Assembly: GCF_001624695.1 (NCBI RefSeq)
Contig: NZ_JSEP01000002.1
Location: 248,001 to 312,000, forward strand
Reading direction: 5' to 3'
Origin: Labrenzia sp. OB1
Lineage (GTDB): Bacteria; Pseudomonadota; Alphaproteobacteria; Rhizobiales; Stappiaceae
Length of the DNA: 64,000 bases
Shown: positions 39,333 through 49,726 of the stretch, one piece after another
Layout of the letters: each line of letters starts with the position of its first letter
Numbering within the stretch: the stretch's first letter is position 1
Program-made: the position numbers and the translations under genes
The notes under the pieces: model-generated
The model's input: only the letters and a program-made list of their open reading frames with translations
The model's database searches: none
What the model was told of the DNA's origin: nothing

Positions 39333-40844
39333 TCACTGAAACGCGGTTTCCGTAAAGCTTCTGAGTTTGCGCGAATGCAGGCGTTCCGCCGTCATGTCGC
39401 GCATTTTTTCCATGGCCCTTATGCCTATCTCCAGATGCTGGGCGACCTGGCGCTTGTAGAAATCCGTTGCCATTCCCGGAAGCTTGAGTTCGCCGTGCAG
39501 CGGTTTGTCCGATACGCAGAGCAGCGTTCCGTACGGCACGCGGAAGCGGAATCCGTTGGCGGCAATCGTGGCCGATTCCATGTCGAGCGCGATAGCCCTG
39601 GATTGTGAAAACCGCTTCACGAGTTCCGGCTGGTTCCAGAGTTCCCAGTTGCGGTTGTCGAGCGAGACCACCGTACCCGTGCGCATCACGCGCTTGAGTT
39701 CATAGCCGTCGATGCCGGTCACCTCGGCGACTGCATCTTCCAAAGCCACCTGAACTTCGGCGAGCGGCGGGATCGGCACCCAGATGGGCAGATCCTGATT
39801 GAGCACATTGTCGTCGCGCACATAACCATGGGCAAGAACATAGTCGCCCAGCGTCTGGCTGTTGCGAAGCCCCGCGCAGTGGCCGAGCATCAGCCACACG
39901 TGGGGACGCAGCACGGCGATATGATCGGTAATCGTCTTGGCGTTCGACGGGCCGACACCGATATTGACCATGGTGATGCCGCTGCCATCCGCCCGTTTCA
40001 AATGATAGGCCGGCATCTGCGGCAGTTTGGGAAGCTCGACGCCACTGGCAGGCTCGCTGCACCCGGCTTCCGTGACCAGGTTGCCAGGCGCGACAAAAGC
40101 CTCGTAACCGCTTTCCGGGTCCGCCAGCATTTCCGCCGACAGGCGGCAGAATTCGTCGATATAAAACTGGTAGTTGGTGAAAAGAACATAGTTCTGGAAA
40201 TGCTCCGCCCGGGTCGCCGTATAGTGCTGCAGCCGGTGCAGGGAATAATCGACCCGTGGTGCGGTGAACGATGCCAGAGGCATGATGCCGTCGCTCGGTT
40301 CATAGGTTCCGTTGGCGATGGAATCATCCATCACCGTAAGATCCGGCAGATCGAAGATGTCGGCAAGCGGCCTGTCCAGATTGGCCGCCGCCGCGCCGCC
40401 TTCCACATGTGTGCCGTCATAAAAGGCGAAATGCAGAGGAATCGGCATTTCGCTGTCACCGATGAGAACCGGCACCTCGTGGTTTTTCATGAGCAGCGAT
40501 AACTGCGTCTGGAGATAGTTCTTGAAAAGGTCCGGCCGCGTGATCGTGGAGGCGTGCCTGCCCGGCCTGGAGACGAAGCCGTAGGAGAGCCGGCTGTCGA
40601 GGCGGCTGTGACTGTCCGTCACGATTTGCACCTGCGGGTAAAAGGCGCGCACCTTGCCATCGATCTCCTTACCGTCGAGAAGATCGTGAAAACGGGACCG
40701 CAGAAAACCGGTATTCGCCTCAAAGATCTCGATCAGCCGCTCCACCGCCTTGTCAGCGTCGGTGAAGACTTCCAGAGGATGGCCGGGGGCAAAGCGGGTC
40801 CGGCGGGCTGCCGGCTGCAGGTTCCGGCTGGTGGTATCGGACAT
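39333..40844 (-). CDS. amn: AMP nucleosidase
   Basis: 503-residue cytoplasmic enzyme that splits AMP into adenine and ribose 5-phosphate, limiting AMP pools. The C-terminal two-fifths is the nucleoside-phosphorylase-like catalytic domain, with [36 protein letters not shown] and [34 protein letters not shown]. The N-terminal part is the regulatory domain typical of long AMP nucleosidases ([23 protein letters not shown]). Length agrees with the family. It converges with bfr and is divergent from the ABC transporter. Confidence 0.95.
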   Translation of the reverse strand: MSDTTSRNLQPAARRTRFAPGHPLEVFTDADKAVERLIEIFEANTGFLRSRFHDLLDGKEIDGKVRAFYPQVQIVTDSHSRLDSRLSYGFVSRPGRHASTITRPDLFKNYLQTQLSLLMKNHEVPVLIGDSEMPIPLHFAFYDGTHVEGGAAAANLDRPLADIFDLPDLTVMDDSIANGTYEPSDGIMPLASFTAPRVDYSLHRLQHYTATRAEHFQNYVLFTNYQFYIDEFCRLSAEMLADPESGYEAFVAPGNLVTEAGCSEPASGVELPKLPQMPAYHLKRADGSGITMVNIGVGPSNAKTITDHIAVLRPHVWLMLGHCAGLRNSQTLGDYVLAHGYVRDDNVLNQDLPIWVPIPPLAEVQVALEDAVAEVTGIDGYELKRVMRTGTVVSLDNRNWELWNQPELVKRFSQSRAIALDMESATIAANGFRFRVPYGTLLCVSDKPLHGELKLPGMATDFYKRQVAQHLEIGIRAMEKMRDMTAERLHSRKLRSFTETAFQ

Positions 40845-41044
40845 GTACCGTCTCCTTATTGTTGTTTTTCGTTACAGTCCCGCCAAGTCTTATCCGGGTC
40901 AATAGACCCGACAGCAGAATTCGGAATTTTTTTCGAGCAGAGAAAAACTTTTCAGAACATCCCCCCCCCGCACAACCTGCAATGCTCTTTTCCGCGGACA
41001 AGGATACCGATAGTGTTATTCGTACTATCGTCAAGGAGCATCTC

Positions 41045-41845
41045 ATGCATCGAACCATTGTGAAACTGGCGGTTGCCGCCGCTGCCCTGATCGGCGCAGG
41101 CCATGCGAGTGTTGCCGACACGCTTCCCGACCTGGGCGGGAAGGAAGTCGTGATCGCGTCGGAAAACACCTATCCGCCGCTGCAATTCGTCGACCCGAAA
41201 ACCGGCGCGGCCGTCGGCTGGGAATATGATGCGATCAACGAAATCGCCAAGCGGCTGAACATGAAGGTGATCATCGAGAACACCAGTTGGGACGCGATGA
41301 TCCCGGCCATTTCGGCAGGCGAATACGACGTTGCCATGAACGGCATCACGATCCGTGCCGACCGGGCGGAACAGGTGGCGTTCTCCGATCCGTACATGCG
41401 CTCGGAAATGTACATGCTGGTGCGCGCCGATGAGGACCGCTTTAGCGATGCCGGAGAGTTTGGCGCCAACGCCGATTTTCTTGCCGGCGCCCAGCCGGGC
41501 ACCACACCCTTTTACGTCACTGTCTACGAAGTTCTTGATGGCGATGAAGCCAATCCCCGCATCAAGCTGTTCGAGACTTTCGGTGCCGCCGTGCAGGCGC
41601 TCAAGTCCGGCGACGTCGACCTGGTGCTGACCGACAGCACCGGTGGCGAGGGATATGTCGCCACCAATCCGGACACATTCAAGCTGATCGGCGAACCGAT
41701 GGGATCAGAGGACTTCGGTTTCATCTTCCCCAAAGGCTCCGACCTCGTTGAACCGTTCAACGCCGCGATCACCGACATGCGTGACGACGGCACGCTGGAG
41801 GCGCTCAATCAGAAATGGTTCTTCGAATACAAGGCCGCCGAATAG
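41045..41845 (+). CDS. Amino-acid ABC transporter substrate-binding protein
   Basis: 267-residue periplasmic type II binding protein (SBP family 3). The signal peptide is [24 protein letters not shown], with cleavage near residue 24. The ligand-binding core includes [60 protein letters not shown] and the hinge-region [24 protein letters not shown] 41045 has AAGGAG seven bases upstream. A polar amino acid is the likely ligand, but the specific one is not readable. A permease gene follows 353 bases later; no ATPase gene is present. Confidence 0.92.
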   Translation: MHRTIVKLAVAAAALIGAGHASVADTLPDLGGKEVVIASENTYPPLQFVDPKTGAAVGWEYDAINEIAKRLNMKVIIENTSWDAMIPAISAGEYDVAMNGITIRADRAEQVAFSDPYMRSEMYMLVRADEDRFSDAGEFGANADFLAGAQPGTTPFYVTVYEVLDGDEANPRIKLFETFGAAVQALKSGDVDLVLTDSTGGEGYVATNPDTFKLIGEPMGSEDFGFIFPKGSDLVEPFNAAITDMRDDGTLEALNQKWFFEYKAAE

Positions 41846-42198
41846 CAGCCTTCTCCGGTGAAGATGTCAGCGGGTGACGGTCTGATCGACAGCCGCTCCA
41901 CAGGGCCGGTGCCAACAATGCGGGTCCGCTTCAAAGGGACTGTCGCCTTTGCCGGCCCCGGCCAGTTGTGTCGTGAAGACCATATTCAAACCGGGTTTCT
42001 TCATGGGCGCAGATGCCGGCGAAACCGGAAGATGCCATATCATCCTTGACCTCACCGGCATTGAGGCAGGGCTTTATGAAGGTCCCGAATCAGGTTCGGA
42101 AGCATATCCGGGACAGGGTGTAGGGCGAGACACACCTTCCGCAAAACCCGGTCGTACCGGATCACCGCCCGTTCACCTCAAGCCCGCAGGACAAATCC
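41846..42198. other. Unusually long gap inside the ABC transporter locus
   Basis: 353 bases between the binding-protein and permease genes with no supported gene. Short frames (41858-42049 plus; 41867-42061 minus) have no recognisable product. No terminator hairpin was found. Confidence 0.4.
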
Positions 42199-43005
42199 AT
42201 GTTCGGCAAAAAAAACCAGACGACTCTTCCGGAACAGGATTTCCCCTTTTGGCTTGTAGCCGCCGGCGGGATCGCCGTCTTCCTGCTGTTCCAGATTGCG
42301 ACTGACGAGATCTATTCGCAGGTCATGGCGACCGTCTCGCGCGGGATCGGCCTGACTGTCTTCGTGACGCTGACCGGTTTCTTCCTGGCGTCCGTCTTGG
42401 GACTGCTCCTGGCGCTCGCCTCGCTCTCCGGATCGATAGTCCTGCGCCAGGCGGCAAGGTTCTATGTCGAGATCGTGCGCGGACTGCCGATCCTGGTATT
42501 GCTCCTTTACATCGCCTTCGTCGCAACCCCGTTGATCATCGCCGGCCTCAATGCCGTTCTGGAGCCTCTGGGGCTGACTGCGTTGCGCACCCGCGACTTC
42601 CCCCTGCTGTGGCGGGCTATCGCCGCACTGACCATCGGCTATTCGGCCTTTATCGCCGAAGTGTTCCGGGCAGGCATTCAGGCGGTCGACGCGGGGCAGA
42701 TCGAAGCGGCCAAAGCGCTCGGCATGACCGGCTGGCAGCGGTTCCGGCTGATCGTCTTTCCGCAGGCGCTGAAGACCATCCTGCCGCCGCTCGGCAATGA
42801 TTTCGTCGCCATGATCAAGGACAGTTCCCTCGTCTCCGTTCTGGGAGTTGCCGACATCACCCAACTCGGCAAGATCTACGCGGCCGGGTCCTTCCGCTAT
42901 TTCGAGACCTATAATGTGGTCGCGCTTATCTACCTGATGATGACCATCACCCTGTCTCTCGCCCTGCGCAAATTCGAACGAACACGGGACGTCGGAGGCC
43001 GTTAG
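42199..43005 (+). CDS. Amino-acid ABC transporter permease
   Basis: 268-residue inner-membrane permease of the His/Glu/Gln/Arg/opine subfamily. After an N-terminal tail it begins the transport fold with SRGIGLTVFVTLTGFFLASVLG. The EAA loop that docks the ATPase is EAAKALGMTGWQRFRLIVFPQALKTILPPLGNDFV. About five to six membrane helices are visible. No ATP-binding subunit gene follows within 550 bases, so the system must borrow one from elsewhere or rely on a distant gene. Confidence 0.92.
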   Translation: MFGKKNQTTLPEQDFPFWLVAAGGIAVFLLFQIATDEIYSQVMATVSRGIGLTVFVTLTGFFLASVLGLLLALASLSGSIVLRQAARFYVEIVRGLPILVLLLYIAFVATPLIIAGLNAVLEPLGLTALRTRDFPLLWRAIAALTIGYSAFIAEVFRAGIQAVDAGQIEAAKALGMTGWQRFRLIVFPQALKTILPPLGNDFVAMIKDSSLVSVLGVADITQLGKIYAAGSFRYFETYNVVALIYLMMTITLSLALRKFERTRDVGGR

Positions 43006-43422
43006 GTCAAACCGGTACGGCACCCGTGCGTGATCAGCTTGCCGCCCTGCAGCCTGTAACTACCGTGAAACTGTCTCATTTCATGATTGCAGCAGGAGAT
43101 GCAACATGCACTCGATGATCCCGGGTGGGATCATGCTGGATTATAGGGCGTAAACTCATAAATGAGGGTGATACGGGATGGTTCGAAGCTCTCCTGGCGG
43201 AGGCACCCGGCAAATCACCCGGTGCTTCATGCGCAGGCAGCGTTTCGTCCACTCCGGTCACGTGGTTAACACCCTTATCCGTGAAAATGTCATTGAGAAT
43301 GCCGCTATGTCGAAAAAAAACATAAGGGCGATTCAGACAATCTTTAACGAATGAAAGACAACCTCCGGTCGTACATTCATTGAAATCAGCAGAATTCCGG
43401 CGTTTTCGGTCAGCGACAACCG

Positions 43423-43437
43423 TTAACCTCTCATTCA
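43423..43437. promoter_or_regulatory. CtrA-like box upstream of ccrM (distal)
   Basis: TTAA-CCTCTCA-TTCA, one mismatch from the CtrA consensus TTAA-N7-TTAA. ccrM is a known CtrA target in Caulobacter and relatives. The methylatable site GATTC at 43464-43468 lies between this box and the proximal one. Confidence 0.4.
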
Positions 43438-43492
43438 ACTTTTACTATTGTAAACAAACCATTGATTCAAAGGGAATTTTTGTTCCAGTCGC

Positions 43493-43507
43493 TTAACACC
43501 TGATTTA
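43493..43507. promoter_or_regulatory. CtrA-like box upstream of ccrM (proximal)
   Basis: TTAA-CACCTGA-TTTA, one mismatch from TTAA-N7-TTAA, about 50 bases before the ATG. Its position fits direct control of a ccrM promoter by CtrA. Confidence 0.45.
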
Positions 43508-43548
43508 CCAAAACCGGTAACCATGACGCTCTAAATTGCGTGAGGTAA

Positions 43549-44697
<1,149 letters not shown>

Positions 44698-44744
44698 GCA
44701 GGCTAACAAGCAGAAACGACCTTCGCGTTCCCCGCGATTAACTG

Positions 44745-44782
44745 AACCCCGTCTCCCAGAAAAGGAGGCGGGGTTTTTCTTT
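44745..44782 (+). terminator. Rho-independent terminator of ccrM
   Basis: Stem AACCCCGTCTCC (44745-44756) / GGAGGCGGGGTT (44764-44775) with one G-T pair, followed by TTTCTTTG. It lies about 50 bases after the ccrM stop. Confidence 0.85.
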
Positions 44783-44819
44783 GTGGGGACGGCGGCGAGA
44801 CAGGGCGCCGGCAGGATGG

Positions 44820-45674
44820 CTAAACGCTTGCTGCGCGAGGCATTGCCCAGGCGCTTCTGTTTCGCCTGACAAAATCACGGAACGCGCCTGGTTGCCTCCC
44901 GGTGAGCCGGAAGACACCATCGCTCAAACGGTTCTCGGAGCCTTTGGCGATTGCGGTGTCCATTGAAGCCAGACCTCGTGCGTAGCCGGCTTCCATTCCA
45001 AGTATCGTGAAGCGGGCAGCCAAATGATCTTCAGAAAGGCAGACATGGTCGATTTTGCGCCCGGCCGCCAATCCGATCTCACTTGCGACAGCCTCGTAGG
45101 ACAAGGCTTCCGGACCGGTCAGGATCATGTCCGTGTTTGGCGGTGAAGACGTCGTCAGGGCGGCGACTGCGGATGCTGCAATGTCGTCGGCATTGATGAA
45201 AGGCACCCGTCCCTCCCCGGTCGCCGAGTAGATCCTGCTTTCATCACGGATGGTGGTACGATGCTGCTGCTCGGAAAAATTCTGCATGAACCACGTCGGT
45301 CGCAGAATACAGAATTCAGGCACATTGCCGGCGAGCCAGTCATGGACCTCCCCCATCATCGCCCCCCCTCGCTGAAGCGAAGACGCGCTCAAGAGTACGA
45401 ACCGCGACACTCCCATGCCGAGGGCGCACTGGAGGAAAGGCTTCATCACCGCGAGGTGATCGGTGCGGTCTGTCGGGGCGACTAGGTAAACCGCTTTCAC
45501 GCTTCCCAAGGCTGCCGCGAACAAATCCGGCTGCCCCCAGTCGAAACGAACCTGGCCGGGTATCTGCGGATTACGGGTCGCAATGCGGACATCGCTGGCC
45601 CGATCACGCAGCAGCGCGGCTACCCGACGCCCTGTCTTGCCGGTGCCTCCGGTCACCAGAAATAAGTCAGACAT
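44820..45674 (-). CDS. NmrA-like NAD(P)-binding oxidoreductase
   Basis: 284-residue atypical short-chain dehydrogenase of the NmrA/QOR2 group. The nucleotide-binding motif VTGGTGKTGRRVAALL starts the protein, followed by KAVYLVAPTDRTDHLAVMKPFLQCA and VSRFVLLSASS. The usual YxxxK pair is not evident, as in most of this group, so it may act as a quinone reductase or redox sensor. ATG 45674 overlaps the end of the SnoaL-like gene by 8 bases, so the two are translationally coupled. The pair is divergent from a TetR regulator. Confidence 0.88.
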   Translation of the reverse strand: MSDLFLVTGGTGKTGRRVAALLRDRASDVRIATRNPQIPGQVRFDWGQPDLFAAALGSVKAVYLVAPTDRTDHLAVMKPFLQCALGMGVSRFVLLSASSLQRGGAMMGEVHDWLAGNVPEFCILRPTWFMQNFSEQQHRTTIRDESRIYSATGEGRVPFINADDIAASAVAALTTSSPPNTDMILTGPEALSYEAVASEIGLAAGRKIDHVCLSEDHLAARFTILGMEAGYARGLASMDTAIAKGSENRLSDGVFRLTGRQPGAFRDFVRRNRSAWAMPRAASV

Positions 45675-46131
45675 TGGGCGTCTCCGCTGACAGGACACGT
45701 TCGAGCGTGTCCCGGTCCCCCGCAGCGGCCTGAACAACGAGCGGATTCCAGTAATCGCGATAGGAAACGATCCTGCCGTTCTTCATATCGATCACCGAGA
45801 TGTAATCCTGATCGTAGGGCGCGCCGTTGACCCGGCTCTTTCCTCTGCAACTGAATTCCAGGACGAACCGGTTCCTGTCGGGGTCGGTCGTCACCGCATG
45901 CAAAGTCAAAGAGGTAAGTTCGATCAGCGCGCCGACACGCGGCAAGTACTGAGCCAGAGACTGCTTGCCCTGCAGGTTCTTCACCGCGCCGGGCGGCGCA
46001 TAAGGAAATTCGAACGCAATGTCCTCGCTGCACATGTCGAGCAGGGAAACAGCATCGGCATCGAGAGCATCGCCCAGTCCCTTGCGAAGCAATGCAGCGA
46101 AATCCTTCAGGTCGTTATTGTTCTTGTGCAT
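45667..46131 (-). CDS. SnoaL-like (NTF2 fold) protein
   Basis: 154-residue single-domain NTF2-like protein. The cone-shaped fold is suggested by SLLDMCSEDIAFEFPYAPPGAVKNLQGKQSLAQYLPRV near the start and the C-terminal NGAPYDQDYISVIDMKNGRIVSYRDYWNPL. Members are polyketide cyclases, isomerases or binding proteins; the substrate here is unknown. It is the first gene of a two-gene operon controlled, by position, by the divergent TetR protein. Confidence 0.85.
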   Translation of the reverse strand: MHKNNNDLKDFAALLRKGLGDALDADAVSLLDMCSEDIAFEFPYAPPGAVKNLQGKQSLAQYLPRVGALIELTSLTLHAVTTDPDRNRFVLEFSCRGKSRVNGAPYDQDYISVIDMKNGRIVSYRDYWNPLVVQAAAGDRDTLERVLSAETPNV

Positions 46132-46152
46132 GCGTGTTTACCTTTCTTCGTC

Positions 46153-46168
46153 GGAACGGTATCGTTTC
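46153..46168. promoter_or_regulatory. Candidate TetR operator in the divergent promoter region
   Basis: GGAACGGTATCGTTTC is a 16-bp imperfect palindrome (12 of 16 positions symmetric). It is centred in the 58-base gap between the SnoaL-like gene and the TetR gene. It probably represses both directions. Confidence 0.5.
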
Positions 46169-46189
46169 GACGTATCTAGAGGTTATTCG

Positions 46190-46801
46190 ATGGAACGCAA
46201 GCGTATCGACGTAAAAAAATCCAGAACTCCCTCCGGAGCTGCCGTGCAGCGGCCGGAACTGACCCAGGCTCTCTACCGGGCATTGTTCGAAGTCTGGGCG
46301 GAAAAGGGATATCCCGCGATCAGTCTGGAACAGGTGGCCACACGTGCCCGGGCCGGCAAGGCGGCGATCTACCGGCGTTGGCCGTCAAAACTTGCATTCG
46401 CGCGGGAAGCGATCGAGGAAATCGGTTTTCCCCTCGTCGATACACCTGACAAGGGCTGCCTGGAGGACGACCTTCAGGCCTATCTCCTGGGATTGCGCCG
46501 GGTCCTGCGGCACCCGATCGTCAGACGGATACTGCCCGATCTTCATGCGGAGCGGAGCCGCTCACAGGAGATCGCCGACCTCCTCGACGCCGTTGCGGCA
46601 AGACGCCGGACACGCGGACTGGAGCTGATCGAGCGCGCCGTCGCTCGCGGCGAGCTTGCACCGACAGTGGACCGCGAAATGGCCATGGATCTGCTGCCTG
46701 CACCGCTTTACTGGCGGATGATCGTGCGCGGACGGTCCGTGACAAGAAGCGAGCTGACCGGACATGCCCGGGTTCTCAAGGCCGCCTTGCAGGCCGCTTG
46801 A
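46190..46801 (+). CDS. TetR/AcrR family transcriptional regulator
   Basis: 203 residues. The N-terminal helix-turn-helix is canonical: ALYRALFEVWAEKGYPAISLEQVATRARAGKAAIYRRWPSKLAFAREAI. The C-terminal ligand domain (about 75-203) resembles the TetR_C type 16 group. ATG 46190 begins just before the domain; a longer open frame overlaps the divergent gene and is not credible. By position it controls the SnoaL/NmrA operon. The ligand is unknown. Confidence 0.9.
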   Translation: MERKRIDVKKSRTPSGAAVQRPELTQALYRALFEVWAEKGYPAISLEQVATRARAGKAAIYRRWPSKLAFAREAIEEIGFPLVDTPDKGCLEDDLQAYLLGLRRVLRHPIVRRILPDLHAERSRSQEIADLLDAVAARRRTRGLELIERAVARGELAPTVDREMAMDLLPAPLYWRMIVRGRSVTRSELTGHARVLKAALQAA

Positions 46802-46883
46802 CCCGCATCAGGGAACAAGGCGGCAGGTCATCCTGCCAACCGGGTCTGGCTGCAACCTGACACCGCGCGAATTTGCTACCGGG

Positions 46884-46901
46884 TGTCCCGGAACTGAGAC
46901 A
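46884..46901. promoter_or_regulatory. Operator upstream of the GAF-Fis regulator
   Basis: TGTCCCGGAACTGAGACA shares its outer half-sites with TGTCTCAGTCCTGAGACA at 48004-48021, before the aldehyde dehydrogenase. Both are 18 bp in the form TGTCnC-N6-GAGACA. The regulator encoded between them is the obvious binding protein. Confidence 0.55.
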
Positions 46902-47044
46902 CATCGGCGTATCGTTCGACGCGGTGGCTTGAACATGTCGCTGATCCACTGCACTCTGGTCTTTCCTTGAAGCGTTCTCGGGAGGAGCGTCGAAGGACAC
47001 GCGTTGGGTTTTCCGGCGGTGCACTTTGATCGTTGATCGCAGTC

Positions 47045-47995
47045 ATGAAAGAACATGTGGAAACCGTCTTCCGAACCGTGGAATCGAGTTCGGCACCTGC
47101 CGTTTCGCAGATTGCCGCGTCGTGGCGCAGATCCATCGAGCGGCACGGCCTGCATCCGGGCGAAAAAAGTGCGCCGGATCGTCTCGATGCACCCGAGTTG
47201 CGCCAGCGCCGCGACAGAACCGGCGCGCTGCTGCAGATTGCAGCGCCTAAACTGGACCAGTTGTTCGGGCTTGTCGGACAGTCGGGCTGCGCTGTCGTTC
47301 TGACCGATGCCGACGGCATCGTGCTTGATCAGCGCTGCACGAACGCGGACGAGGGCGAATTCCAGACTTGGGGGCTTGCCGTCGGAGCGGACTGGAGCGA
47401 GGCTGCGGTCGGCACCAACGGTGTCGGCACCTGCATTGCCGAACAGCGTAACCTCATCGTCCATCAGAGCGAACACTTCCTTGCCCGCAACGCCGGTCTC
47501 AGTTGCATGGACGCGCCGATCTTCGGCCCCGACGGACATCTCGCAGGCGCGCTCGACGTTTCGTCCGCGAGATCCGATCAGACGGAAGCCTTCAACCGTC
47601 TGATCGCGGCCATGGTCACCCAGACCGCGCGCCAGATCGAAATCGACGCCTTTCGCGCCGCCTTTTCCGACAGCCGTATCGTCTTCGCCGATAAAGACGC
47701 CACGGACTCGGCCATGCTGCTCGCGGTCGATGGCGATGATATCGTGCAGGGAGCGACACGCGCCGCGCGCAAGGCATTCGGGCTGAATGCCTTCGGCCGG
47801 ATCGCTCCGCTTCCAGCCTCGGACCTGCTCGGGCGCGAGGATGGTCCAACCGGTTTCGAGAAAGCAGAACGGGCGGCGGTGATGCGGGCCCTCACCCGTG
47901 CAAAGGGCAACGTGTCCGAGGCCGCGCGCGCACTGGGTATCGGCCGGGCCACCCTCTACCGGCGCATGAAGCGGCTCCGGATCGACGGAAACTGA
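47045..47995 (+). CDS. GAF-Fis transcriptional regulator (AcoR-like, no AAA+ domain)
   Basis: 316 residues. An N-terminal region (SQIAASWRRSIERHGLHPGE) is followed by a GAF sensory domain (about 60-205) of the type seen in acetoin-catabolism regulators (AVVLTDADGIVLDQRC, AAVGTNGVGTCIAEQ). The C-terminal Fis-type helix-turn-helix is VMRALTRAKGNVSEAARALGIGRATLYRRMKRL. The central AAA+ domain needed for sigma-54 activation is absent. Matching operators lie before this gene and before the adjacent aldehyde dehydrogenase. ATG 47045 is preferred over an in-frame TTG four codons earlier. Confidence 0.9.
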   Translation: MKEHVETVFRTVESSSAPAVSQIAASWRRSIERHGLHPGEKSAPDRLDAPELRQRRDRTGALLQIAAPKLDQLFGLVGQSGCAVVLTDADGIVLDQRCTNADEGEFQTWGLAVGADWSEAAVGTNGVGTCIAEQRNLIVHQSEHFLARNAGLSCMDAPIFGPDGHLAGALDVSSARSDQTEAFNRLIAAMVTQTARQIEIDAFRAAFSDSRIVFADKDATDSAMLLAVDGDDIVQGATRAARKAFGLNAFGRIAPLPASDLLGREDGPTGFEKAERAAVMRALTRAKGNVSEAARALGIGRATLYRRMKRLRIDGN

Positions 47996-48003
47996 TCCGA
48001 ATC

Positions 48004-48021
48004 TGTCTCAGTCCTGAGACA
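48004..48021. promoter_or_regulatory. Operator upstream of the aldehyde dehydrogenase
   Basis: TGTCTCAGTCCTGAGACA, 18 bp with perfect 7-bp arms, just after the regulator stop codon and 103 bases before the dehydrogenase ATG. No convincing sigma-54 -24/-12 pair follows it, consistent with a regulator that lacks the AAA+ module. Confidence 0.6.
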
Positions 48022-48124
48022 CCTCCTCCCAAGCACCGCATCGCCCCATCTGTGCACCGGCCCGAGGCTTCGGCACAGTCCCCTCATACCCGGTGGAGGA
48101 TCGGGGAACACGAGGAGGATATCC

Positions 48125-49645
48125 ATGAACCAGATGCCCAGGATTGCGGTCGACACCGTGTCGCCCTTCAATGCGAGATACGACAATTTCATCGGCGGCA
48201 AATTCGTCGCTCCGGTGAACGGCCGTTATTTTTCCAATATTACACCGATTTCCGGACAGCACGTGTGCGACGTCGCCCGCTCCGACGCGGCGGACGTGGA
48301 ACTGGCGCTGGACGCTGCTCATGCGGCCAAATCCGGTTGGGGAAGGACTCCTGCGGCGGAACGCGCAAACGTCCTGTTGAAAATCGCCGACCGCATGGAA
48401 GAAAACCTGGATCTTCTGGCAAAGGCCGAGACCTGGGACAACGGCAAGCCGATCCGCGAAACCACCGCGGCGGACATCCCGCTTTCCGTCGACCATTTCC
48501 GCTATTTCGCCGGTGTCCTGCGTGGTCAGGAAGGATCCATGTCGGAGATCGATGCCGACACGGTCGCCTATCATTTTCAGGAGCCCCTCGGCGTGGTCGG
48601 TCAGATCATTCCGTGGAATTTCTCCATCCTGATGGCGGCCTGGAAACTGGCACCGGCGCTCGCCGCGGGCAACTGTGTCGTGCTGAAGCCGGCCGAACAG
48701 ACACCGGCGGCGATCATGGTGCTTGCCGAACTGATCGGCGACCTGCTGCCGGATGGCGTCCTTAACATCGTCAACGGCTATGGCGCCGAGGTTGGCGCAC
48801 CGCTGGCGAAATCTTCCCGCATTGCCAAGATCGCCTTCACCGGCTCCACCCAGACCGGCAAGATGATCATGCAATACGCCACCGAGAACCTGATCCCGGT
48901 GACGCTGGAACTCGGCGGCAAATCGCCGAACATCTTCTTTTCCGACGTGATGCGCGAGGACGATGCGTTTCTGGACAAAGCCATCGAGGGTTTCGTGCTG
49001 TTCGCCTTCAATCAGGGTGAAGTCTGCACCTGTCCGAGCCGCGCACTCATCCAGGAAGACATCTACGAGGCCTTCATCGAACGGGCCATCGAACGTGTGA
49101 AAGCGATCAAGCAGGGCGACCCTCGCGTGCTCGACACAATGGTCGGCGCCCAGGCGAGCCGGGAGCAGCAGGACAAGATCCTGTCCTATCTCACCATCGG
49201 GGTTGAGGAAGGCGCCGAGGTTCTGTGCGGCGGCAGCGAAGCCAAATTCGGCGGCGACCTGGAGGGTGGTTTCTATATCCAGCCGACCATCCTGAAGGGT
49301 CACAACAAGATGCGCGTGTTCCAGGAGGAAATCTTCGGGCCGGTCGTGTCGGTAACGACCTTCAAGGACGAGGCCGAAGCGCTCGCGATCGCCAACGACA
49401 CCATGTACGGCCTCGGTGCCGGCGTATGGTCGCGCGACGCCAATACCTGCTACCGTTTCGGCCGCGCCATCGAGGCCGGCCGGGTCTGGGTCAACAACTA
49501 CCACGCCTACCCGGCCCATGCCGCTTTCGGCGGCTACAAGCAGTCGGGCATCGGCAGGGAAAACCACAAGATGATGCTGGACCACTATCAGCAGACCAAG
49601 AACATGCTGGTCAGCTACAATCCTAACAAGCTCGGGTTTTTCTGA
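48125..49645 (+). CDS. NAD-dependent aldehyde dehydrogenase (ExaC/AldB type)
   Basis: 506-residue aldehyde dehydrogenase, most like the acetaldehyde/medium-chain enzymes linked to ethanol and acetoin oxidation. The catalytic Cys is in [16 protein letters not shown], the general-base Glu in [14 protein letters not shown], and the cofactor loop is [37 protein letters not shown] is family-typical. An adjacent AcoR-like regulator and shared operators support aldehyde- or alcohol-induced expression. A strong terminator follows 40 bases after the stop. Confidence 0.95.
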   Translation: MNQMPRIAVDTVSPFNARYDNFIGGKFVAPVNGRYFSNITPISGQHVCDVARSDAADVELALDAAHAAKSGWGRTPAAERANVLLKIADRMEENLDLLAKAETWDNGKPIRETTAADIPLSVDHFRYFAGVLRGQEGSMSEIDADTVAYHFQEPLGVVGQIIPWNFSILMAAWKLAPALAAGNCVVLKPAEQTPAAIMVLAELIGDLLPDGVLNIVNGYGAEVGAPLAKSSRIAKIAFTGSTQTGKMIMQYATENLIPVTLELGGKSPNIFFSDVMREDDAFLDKAIEGFVLFAFNQGEVCTCPSRALIQEDIYEAFIERAIERVKAIKQGDPRVLDTMVGAQASREQQDKILSYLTIGVEEGAEVLCGGSEAKFGGDLEGGFYIQPTILKGHNKMRVFQEEIFGPVVSVTTFKDEAEALAIANDTMYGLGAGVWSRDANTCYRFGRAIEAGRVWVNNYHAYPAHAAFGGYKQSGIGRENHKMMLDHYQQTKNMLVSYNPNKLGFF

Positions 49646-49684
49646 CAGCTGTTCGCGCTGTCCGGCCTTGCATCGTGAATATGG

Positions 49685-49717
49685 CGGGGCGGTCCTGAGA
49701 AGGGCTGCCCCGTTTTT
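49685..49717 (+). terminator. Rho-independent terminator of the aldehyde dehydrogenase gene
   Basis: Stem CGGGGCGGTCC / GGGCTGCCCCG with G-T and mismatch positions and a short loop, followed by five T (49713-49717). The convergent tyrS stop is 10 bases further. Confidence 0.75.
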
Positions 49718-49726
49718 CTGTTCGCC

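Noticed and set aside
40961..40969. Run of nine C upstream of the ABC binding-protein gene, as a phase-variable tract
   Set aside because: It is about 75 bases upstream of the start in the leader, outside any reading frame, and a single tract in one genome gives no sign of switching.
48008..49585. 525-codon minus-strand frame
   Set aside because: Antisense shadow of the aldehyde dehydrogenase gene.
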